Shown here one piece after another: positions 28,524 through 33,667 of a stretch of DNA of 33,667 bases. The first letter of the stretch is position 1, and the number at the start of each line of letters is the position of its first letter. The notes below the pieces were generated by a model, which was given only the letters and a program-made list of their open reading frames with translations, searched no databases and was not told the origin of the DNA. The position numbers and the translations under genes were made by a program. The stretch comes from Acidobacteriota bacterium (GTDB taxonomy: Bacteria; Acidobacteriota; Vicinamibacteria; Vicinamibacterales; Fen-181): NCBI GenBank assembly GCA_003170135.1, contig PMZR01000062.1, positions 1-33,667 of the forward strand, read 5' to 3'.

Positions 28524-28862
28524 CAGTGACCTCCGTCGGGGGCGCTCGTGCGATCGGCGCGGGCAAGCTCTGCCGTTTCAGACGACAGAAGGCGTCCGCC
28601 GGTTGGCTTTCGAGACCCGGAACCCGGATCGACGACCCGAATGACCGTTCGACAATTGGGAGACGAGGCGTTCCGTTGCCGGTGGCGTTCCCGTCACCAG
28701 GCGTGGACTGTTCGGTGGGGCTTGCACCGGCGTCCGTCAGGGCGACATCGTAAACTGAAGTCAGGCGGCAGGCAAGATCCAAACCAATAGCCACTGACCG
28801 TCCCGCGTGGTCCGGACGGCGTTGTCACGCGCGAGAGACGAGCGAGCAGCGTCCCCGTGCGG
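28524..28862. other. Divergent intergenic region with a weak minus-strand promoter
   Basis: No gene seen. It separates the LolA-like/receptor 2 operon from the divergent Ig-like lipoprotein gene. On the minus strand TTGCCT, a 17-base spacer and TACGAT (28747-28752) form a weak promoter candidate, which would leave a leader of about 220 bases before the LolA-like gene. I see no recognisable riboswitch in that leader. Confidence 0.3.
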
Positions 28863-28891
28863 TTGACAGCTGATCCCACTCGTGGCATAAC
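28863..28891 (+). promoter_or_regulatory. Sigma-70-like promoter of the Ig-like lipoprotein gene
   Basis: A perfect -35 box TTGACA (28863-28868), a 17-base spacer and CATAAC (28886-28891, four of six matches). Transcription would begin near 28898, leaving a leader of about 77 bases that ends in GAGGAGGAT before the start codon. Confidence 0.6.
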
Positions 28892-28974
28892 GTCCACGCA
28901 CGGCTTCCCGGACAAGCGCCCGCCCCTTCCGGTTCTGCACTGCACGTGCGTTCCACCAAGAGGAGGATTGAGGC

Positions 28975-29928
28975 ATGCGCCCGCGCACCTTCGTGGCGGT
29001 GATTCTTCTGGCCGGCCTCGTGTCGGCGTGCGCGGGGGACTCGCCCACCACTCCATCGCAGACGTCGGGTTCGCCGACGCTCATCTCGGTCACGGTCGCC
29101 GGCACCCTGTCCCTGACGCTGAACCAGACGAGCCAGTTCACCGCGACGGCGTACTTCGCAAAGGGCACGGGCCAGAACGTCAGCGCACAGGCTGCCTGGT
29201 CGTCCGCCAACACGACGATCGCCACGGTCTCGGCGACCGGCCTCGTGACGTGCGTCGGGACTGGCACCACCGAGATCCGCGCGTCGTACCAGGGCGTGTC
29301 GGGCAGCGCGCCGGTGACCGTCACGCGGCCGGTGAGCTACGTCCTCGGCGGCACGGTCACCGAAACGGTGCCGCACACGACCACGGCATTGGCGGGCGCG
29401 CGCGTCGAAATCGTCGATGGTCCGAACGCGGGAAAGTTCGCGACCACCGACGCGGCGGGTGCGTACCAGATCGCGAATCTCTCACCCGGCACGTGGTCCA
29501 TGCGGGCCAGCCTTGCCAGCTACGACGACACGACGAAAACGGTCACCGTCACGGGCAACACGACGCTCAATCTCGCGCTGAACCCGACGCTGAAGTCGAC
29601 GACCGAGACGTTCAAGCAGCAGATCAGCCTCACCGACCAGCCGTGCAGCGGCGTCGGCGCCCGCTGCCAGGTGCTGGAGATCCCGCTCCACAACACCGGC
29701 ACGCTCGACGCGAAGTTGACCTGGGACGTCCTTCTGGGCTCGCACCTGAGGCTGCAGCTCTACAGCGAGGATACGGGGACGGTGCTGGTCCAGGTGGACG
29801 GCACGACCCCGGCCAGCCTGTCGTTCAGCGCGGCCGTCACCACGCCGGGCAACTATCAACTGCGCGTGGTTGCGCTGCTGGTGACCGTGAACACGCCCTT
29901 CACGCTGACGACGACGCACACGAACTGA
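28975..29928 (+). CDS. Ig-like domain lipoprotein
   Basis: 317-residue lipoprotein with a clear lipobox (LAGLVSACAGDS). An Ser/Thr-rich linker leads to a bacterial Ig-like domain (about residues 36-120, with LNQTSQFTATAYFAKGTGQN and WSSANTTIATVSATGLVTCV, typical of the BIG2 type). A carboxypeptidase-regulatory-like sandwich follows (about 123-205, with AGARVEIVDGPNAGKFATTD and GAYQIANLSPGTWSMRASLA). A third beta-sandwich with a cysteine pair (TDQPCSGVGARCQVL) fills the rest. The structure suggests a surface or periplasmic adhesion or binding protein without enzymatic activity. GAGGAGG lies upstream of the ATG, and a good promoter is visible. Confidence 0.85.
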   Translation: MRPRTFVAVILLAGLVSACAGDSPTTPSQTSGSPTLISVTVAGTLSLTLNQTSQFTATAYFAKGTGQNVSAQAAWSSANTTIATVSATGLVTCVGTGTTEIRASYQGVSGSAPVTVTRPVSYVLGGTVTETVPHTTTALAGARVEIVDGPNAGKFATTDAAGAYQIANLSPGTWSMRASLASYDDTTKTVTVTGNTTLNLALNPTLKSTTETFKQQISLTDQPCSGVGARCQVLEIPLHNTGTLDAKLTWDVLLGSHLRLQLYSEDTGTVLVQVDGTTPASLSFSAAVTTPGNYQLRVVALLVTVNTPFTLTTTHTN

Positions 29929-30068
29929 GATGGTGGGTCACTGAAGAGATCGCGAGCTCTGCGGCCGGGAGATGTCGCAGACTTGTCACGATTTGCTCAC
30001 GCCGCTGTCACCGGACCCGGCTTGAATGGACTGTGGCACCGACATTTACCCGTGTCCTGCCAACTTCA

Positions 30069-30101
30069 CAGGAAGGCTTCCGCGCGGCGGGGGCCTTCCT
30101 G
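30069..30101. terminator. Bidirectional terminator-like hairpin
   Basis: A nine-base-pair perfect stem CAGGAAGGC/GCCTTCCTG with a 15-base loop is followed by CTCTTT. It lies between convergent genes (stops at 29928 and 30120) and could end both transcripts; the T-tract is weak. Confidence 0.65.
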
Positions 30102-30119
30102 CTCTTTCGCCACCTCCCG

Positions 30120-30917
30120 TCACCGCGGCAGCCGATACCCGACAATCACCTTGGCCACCAGGCGGTCGCCTTGACTGGTAAGGCCGATGCCGATGCCCGC
30201 GTTGAATTCGAAATCCGGCGAGAGGTTGAGATCGAGTGACGGAAAGACCTGGTGCTGCTGTTGCGCCGGCGGCGCGAAGCGCGCAACCCGGCCGACATCC
30301 GCGTAGTATTCGAAGCCGGCCGCGATCTTCGGCGTGACCTCGTAGCTCACCTTCGCCGCGGGCGCAAAGTCGAACCCCTTCGGGCCCGGACCGCCGAGCG
30401 TGCGCTCGAATGCCAGGTTCGCGGACCAGTACAGGCGCCCGAGTTGCTGATCGATGATCGGCCGGATCTCCCAGGTCCACCGGTCCGGCGAGAAGTAGCG
30501 GTCTTCGAAGCCGATTTCCTGCGACAGGCTGAGGCCGACGGGCCATTTCCACCGCGCCGGAATGCTCACTCGCGGCCGGATGTGACTGCCGACGTACCGC
30601 CAGCCGTCGTTCCCGCGCAGGCTCGTGAACCCGTAGGCGCCCACTTCGAACCACTCGGTGAACCCGTGCGTGATCTCGAGCGTCTCGTGGAACGCGTCAT
30701 CGGTCGGCTGCGTCCCGTCGGCCGGATTGCGCTGGCCGCGCGGCGTGAAGTTGCTGTGGAACTCGAACATCGTGTGGGCGGGCGGCACGAGTTCCGCCGC
30801 GTACACCTGGATCTCGTACGCGCCCTGCGCCGAACCGGCCGAGCAGAGGGCGGAGCCGAGGAGCCCGGCCACCAGGAACCCGACTCGCAACCTTCGGCGT
30901 CGCGGGCGATGCGGCAC
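30120..30917 (-). CDS. Outer-membrane beta-barrel protein
   Basis: 265-residue exported protein with an Arg-rich start and a signal peptide (VGFLVAGLLGSALCSAGSAQ). The mature part alternates in barrel-like strands: HTMFEFHSNFTPRGQRN, HETLEITHGFTEWFEVGAYG, RPRVSIPARWKWPVGLSLSQ, PAAKVSYEVTPKIAAGFEYY and GDRLVAKVIVGYRLPR at the end. The pattern resembles small outer-membrane barrels annotated as phenol-degradation MetA-like transporters, but substrate and role are not clear. The start is uncertain: GTG 30917 best includes the signal peptide but lacks a good ribosome site. The open frame continues far upstream as a shadow of the divergent VWFA gene. Confidence 0.75.
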   Translation of the reverse strand: MPHRPRRRRLRVGFLVAGLLGSALCSAGSAQGAYEIQVYAAELVPPAHTMFEFHSNFTPRGQRNPADGTQPTDDAFHETLEITHGFTEWFEVGAYGFTSLRGNDGWRYVGSHIRPRVSIPARWKWPVGLSLSQEIGFEDRYFSPDRWTWEIRPIIDQQLGRLYWSANLAFERTLGGPGPKGFDFAPAAKVSYEVTPKIAAGFEYYADVGRVARFAPPAQQQHQVFPSLDLNLSPDFEFNAGIGIGLTSQGDRLVAKVIVGYRLPR

Positions 30918-30987
30918 GATCTGAGATACTAGCAGAACACGGATGGCGGGCGGTCCCCGCTGCCGCACGACCAGAACGGAGATGTCC

Positions 30988-31905
30988 ATGCCCTTGCGCG
31001 TTGCCGTGGTCTTCGTCGCCCTCGCCGTGCTGTCGCCGCCCGGCGTCGCGCAGCAGCCGACCTTCCGCGTCGGGGTCGATCTCGTCACGGTCGACGTCTC
31101 GGTCACCCGCAGCATGGAGCCGGTTGCCGGCCTGACGGCCGACCAGTTCTCCGTGTTCGACAACGGCGTGAAACAGAAGCTCGAACGGGTCATCCAGGAA
31201 CAGGTGCCGCTCGAGGCCTTCCTCGTGCTCGACGTCAGCGGCAGCGTGGCCGGCGCGCAGCTCGCGGAGCTCAAGGCGGCCGGCGCGGCGTTCGTCAACG
31301 GCCTGAACCCCGGGGACAAGGCCGCCCTCATCACGTTCGCCGACAAGGTCGTCGTCCGCCAGGCGCTCACCGCTGATCTGCCGGCGTTGCTGACATCGCT
31401 CGGCGAGGTCGAGGCGACGGGCCAGACGGCGCTGTACGACGCCACCTCGCTCGCGCTGACGCTGCGCGCGCACAGCGAGACGCGTGGGGTCATGGTCGTC
31501 TTCACGGATGGCGGGGACAACGCCAGCACGGCGTCGGCGAAGAGCGTCGTCCAGGCGGCGGAGCGCTCGGATCTCGTCGTGTACGGCGTGAGCGTCAGCG
31601 CTGAGGGCCCCGCGCCCGCGTTCGGCATGCCGGCGCTCGGCAGCCAGTTCCAGGTCGGCTTCCTGCGTTCGCTCGCCGACACGACGGGCGGGCGCGTGCT
31701 GAACGCGGCGTCCGGGTCGCGGCTGCGCACCGCGTTCGCGCTCGTGCTCGACGACATCCGCGCGCGGTACCTTCTGACCTACTATCCGGACAAGGTGGCC
31801 GCCGGCTGGCACAAGCTGGACGTGAAGTTGACCGGCGTAAAGGGCAACGTGCTGGCGCGACGGGGCTACTACGCGGCGCCGGCGCGCCAGTTGGCACCAC
31901 GGTGA
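30988..31905 (+). CDS. Secreted VWFA-domain protein, acidobacterial type
   Basis: 305-residue exported protein. The signal peptide ends PPGVAQQPTFRV. The short segment VDLVTVDVSVT and the GLTADQFSVFDNGVKQKLE motif (about residues 28-66) open the family often annotated as VWFA-related Acidobacterial domain. The VWFA fold follows with an intact metal-binding site: D82, S84 and S86 in LDVSGSVAG, a Thr in ATGQTALYDA and an Asp in FTDGGDN. The C-terminal part ends RYLLTYYPDKVAAGWHKLDV and RRGYYA. The metal site suggests protein-protein adhesion. I chose ATG 30988 because GGAG lies six bases upstream; ATG 30982 overlaps that site. Confidence 0.88.
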   Translation: MPLRVAVVFVALAVLSPPGVAQQPTFRVGVDLVTVDVSVTRSMEPVAGLTADQFSVFDNGVKQKLERVIQEQVPLEAFLVLDVSGSVAGAQLAELKAAGAAFVNGLNPGDKAALITFADKVVVRQALTADLPALLTSLGEVEATGQTALYDATSLALTLRAHSETRGVMVVFTDGGDNASTASAKSVVQAAERSDLVVYGVSVSAEGPAPAFGMPALGSQFQVGFLRSLADTTGGRVLNAASGSRLRTAFALVLDDIRARYLLTYYPDKVAAGWHKLDVKLTGVKGNVLARRGYYAAPARQLAPR

Positions 31906-31973
31906 TCGGCGCGCCACCGCAGCCGGCCGTCCGATGGTCGCCCGTCGCCGCCGTGCGCCCACTTCGCGGCCAC

Positions 31974-32000
31974 TTGTTTCACGCTCGTGATATATTTCAC
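31974..32000 (+). promoter_or_regulatory. Extended -10 promoter with overlapping dyads
   Basis: TG-A-TATATT (31988-31996) fits an extended -10 box and would start transcription near 32003, about 34 bases before the next gene. Two dyads overlap it: TCACG-CT-CGTGA (31979-31990) and GTGA-N6-TCAC (31987-32000). Overlap of dyads with the -10 suggests repression by a dimer. This is an inference from symmetry only. Confidence 0.45.
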
Positions 32001-32036
32001 AAGTCGTTTCTTTGCCTCTCGAGCAGGAGGGCGCTC

Positions 32037-32810
32037 GTGCAGATTCACTACTACGTGACGTGCTCGAGGTTCGAAGCGCTGGTCGCCTCGCACCTCGACC
32101 CGGAAGCCTTCGGCACCTACATGGCCGTGGGCAGCAAGAAGCTCTCGAGCGGGCACGTCATCTTCTTCGAGATCGATCCCGGTTTCGCCCGCTACACCGA
32201 CCAATTCAAGGTTGACGACATCGAGACGCGGTGCGCACCGCACCCGGACGGCAGCCCCAAGCGCAGCAAATACATCAGCGTCTATCGCGTGATGGAGTTC
32301 CTGCCGCTGCCCGTCTACTCCGCCCTGTACCTGACGACGCCCGACGGGCGCGTGCTGCGGCTCGACGAAACGCCGTACGAAGAGAGCCGGGACCATCTGT
32401 CCCCGAACCTGTACCTGGAGATGTGCCCGCTGGTGCCGATGGTGGCGTCGTTCCTGCCGCCCGGCCCGTTCGTGCGATCGATGACCGATCGGCGCAACGC
32501 GGTCAACGCCCCGCGCCTGTTCTTCGCCGACCTGCTGCTCGACCGCGACCCGAAAGGGAACCTGGCCGGCTCGCTGCCCTACGCGCATCCGCTGCACATC
32601 CAGGACATCATCACGCAGCTCGAACAGGACGAAGGGGGCAAGCCGACCAAGACCGTGTTCCGGTCGCCGGATTTGCACGGGCTCTTCCGCGCGATCCGGC
32701 GCGGGTTCTTCCTCGGCGACCAGACCGGCGTGAAGTTCTACAAGTTCCCGGCGCGCGAAGAACTCGAAGTGCGACACCACCACTGGTGGCTGTCGGCATC
32801 GGGGCAGTAA
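32037..32810 (+). CDS. Conserved-looking cytosolic protein of unknown function
   Basis: 257-residue protein starting with GTG six bases after AGGAGG. The sequence reads VQIHYYVTCSRFEALVASHL, AVGSKKLSSGHVIFFEIDPG, DETPYEESRDHLSPNLYLEM and ends RHHHWWLSASGQ. No signal peptide or membrane segment is present. I do not recognise its family, but the low-complexity-free sequence, strong ribosome site and tight promoter support a real gene. Nothing in the neighbourhood gives a function: it lies between the VWFA protein and the membrane pyrophosphatase. The open frame extends upstream to 31902, but that part overlaps the promoter. Confidence 0.8.
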   Translation: MQIHYYVTCSRFEALVASHLDPEAFGTYMAVGSKKLSSGHVIFFEIDPGFARYTDQFKVDDIETRCAPHPDGSPKRSKYISVYRVMEFLPLPVYSALYLTTPDGRVLRLDETPYEESRDHLSPNLYLEMCPLVPMVASFLPPGPFVRSMTDRRNAVNAPRLFFADLLLDRDPKGNLAGSLPYAHPLHIQDIITQLEQDEGGKPTKTVFRSPDLHGLFRAIRRGFFLGDQTGVKFYKFPAREELEVRHHHWWLSASGQ

Positions 32811-32817
32811 CTGAATA

Positions 32818-32849
32818 GTCCGGAGTCCGGAGTCCGGGGTCCGGAGTCC
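32818..32849. repeat. Heptanucleotide tandem array (GTCCGGA type)
   Basis: Four and a half perfect or near-perfect 7-base units: GTCCGGA, GTCCGGA, GTCCGGG, GTCCGGA and GTCC. It fills half of the gap between the unknown gene and hppA. Read on the opposite strand the unit is GACTCCG, matching the array inside hppA at 33044. Confidence 0.85.
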
Positions 32850-32885
32850 AACGCCGATCTCGGGCCCTCGGGAAGGTAGTCGTTC

Positions 32886-33667
32886 GTGAGCCGTCTTAAT
32901 CTGCACCTCATCCCCTCGCGTCGCCGCTTGCCGCGTGCGTTCGTGCTGGCCGTGCTCGTCGTGTCCGGCATCGCCATCTTCTGGCCGTCGATCGGCCCTC
33001 GCGTGACCGCGGCTGCCCTGCGCGCGGAAGCCGTTGCTAGGCAGACTCCCGACGCCGGACACCGGGCACCGAACATCGCAAGCGACGTCTTCACGTTCTT
33101 CTCGCCGTTCACGGACCCGAACTTCAGCCGCGTCGAGGTCGTCGCCCTGCTGTTCGTGCTCGCGGTGGCGATTGCCGGCCTGCTCTACGCGCTCGCGCTC
33201 GCGGGCCAGGTGCGGCGCGCCGCGAACGGCACGCCGCGGATGCAGGAAGTGGCGGCCGCCGTGCGCGAAGGCGCCAACTCGTACCTGACCGCGCAGTTCC
33301 GGCGCATCGGCCCGCTGATCGCGCTCATCACGGTGCTGCTCGCCGTGACCTACACGGGCAGCGAATCGGCGTTCCGGTACGGCCGCGCCGTGGCGTTCCT
33401 CGTGGGCGCGCTCTTCAGCTGGACCGTCGGCTTCGTCGGGATGCGCCTGGCCACGACGGGCAACCTGCGCGTGGCCGCTGCCGCGACCCGCAGCTACGGC
33501 GACGCGATGCAGCTCGGCTACCGCACGGGCACGGTCACCGGCATGCTGACCGACGGCCTCGGGCTGCTGGGCGGCACCACGATCTTCCTGATCTACGGCG
33601 TGCACGCCTACGAGGCGCTGCTCGGCTTCGGCTTCGGCGGCACGCTGCTGGCGCTGTTCATGCGCGT
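32886..33667 (+). CDS. hppA: Membrane-bound ion-translocating pyrophosphatase, 5' part (runs off window)
   Basis: The first 260 residues of an H+- or Na+-pumping inorganic pyrophosphatase; the frame is open at the window end. Recognisable landmarks are TPRMQEVAAAVREGANSYLT (about residues 116-135), AFLVGALFSWTVGFVGMRLA (170-189), TTGNLRVAAAA (190-200) and LLGFGFGGTLLALFMR at the edge. In the family these precede the pyrophosphate-binding loops, which lie outside the window. It starts at GTG 32886 with GGAAGG nine bases upstream. The N-terminus is extended: an extra hydrophobic segment (about 17-38) and a roughly 45-residue linker come before the first core helix (82-105). Part of that linker is encoded by a heptamer repeat. 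Ion choice and potassium dependence cannot be told from this part. Confidence 0.9.
   Translation, partial: MSRLNLHLIPSRRRLPRAFVLAVLVVSGIAIFWPSIGPRVTAAALRAEAVARQTPDAGHRAPNIASDVFTFFSPFTDPNFSRVEVVALLFVLAVAIAGLLYALALAGQVRRAANGTPRMQEVAAAVREGANSYLTAQFRRIGPLIALITVLLAVTYTGSESAFRYGRAVAFLVGALFSWTVGFVGMRLATTGNLRVAAAATRSYGDAMQLGYRTGTVTGMLTDGLGLLGGTTIFLIYGVHAYEALLGFGFGGTLLALFMR
33044..33078. repeat. Heptanucleotide array inside the hppA coding region
   Basis: Five 7-base units in phase: GACTCCC, GACGCCG, GACACCG, GGCACCG and AACATCG. It encodes hppA residues 53-65 in the N-terminal linker. Because 7 is not a multiple of 3 the peptide is not repetitive. Unit and period match the intergenic array at 32818 in opposite orientation. 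Confidence 0.65.

Noticed and set aside
31869..33605. A 578-codon minus-strand frame over the unknown gene and hppA
   Set aside because: The plus strand carries the hppA motifs and a gene with a good ribosome site. The minus frame is low-complexity.

Overview
The window is about 33.7 kb of high-GC DNA, probably from a soil or environmental Acidobacteriota of the Vicinamibacteria type. This is inferred from its mix of families: a large two-module MacB/FtsX permease (the ADOP type), two huge TonB-receptor-like barrels with N-terminal carboxypeptidase-regulatory domains, an Acidobacteria-style secreted VWFA protein, and many secreted beta-sandwich proteins of unknown function. GC bias makes long antisense frames common, and many starts are GTG.

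Layout. 212-3564 (minus): an intact ADOP permease, a decayed second ADOP permease, and a possible small membrane protein. 3332-4170: a non-coding stretch with three CTTCAG-centred hairpins and a heptanucleotide-periodic array, ending in tRNA-Lys(CTT). 4457-12013: a TetR/adaptor/RND pump/outer-membrane-channel operon (5142-11635, plus), closely bracketed by two internally deleted copies of one integrase-type transposase in opposite orientations. 12451-13443: an aldo/keto reductase.

13454-21860 (minus): a cell-envelope block. In transcription order it holds a translationally coupled L,D-transpeptidase and M23 peptidase, a secreted beta-sandwich protein, a TonB-receptor-like barrel with a tandem dyad upstream, a large MscS-type channel and a small secreted protein. 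22054-24192 (plus): an OmpA-domain protein with a 14-residue-repeat coiled coil, and a SEC-C zinc protein. 24402-24899: a gene graveyard in which an internally deleted ADOP remnant abuts the tail of what looks like a DJ-1/PfpI protein. 24889-28523 (minus): a secreted LolA-fold-like protein overlapping a second TonB-receptor-like barrel. 28975-32810: an Ig-like lipoprotein, an outer-membrane barrel, a VWFA protein and an unrecognised conserved-looking protein. 32886 to the window end: the 5' part of a membrane pyrophosphatase (hppA).

How they fit together. Most genes serve the envelope: drug efflux, peptidoglycan remodelling and tethering, outer-membrane uptake, osmotic release and pyrophosphate-driven ion pumping. 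The most unusual features are the transposase-bracketed efflux operon, its operator placed inside the promoter spacer, and a heptamer repeat family that lies in intergenic DNA and also in the 5' coding part of hppA. I found no CRISPR array, phage module or recognisable defence system.
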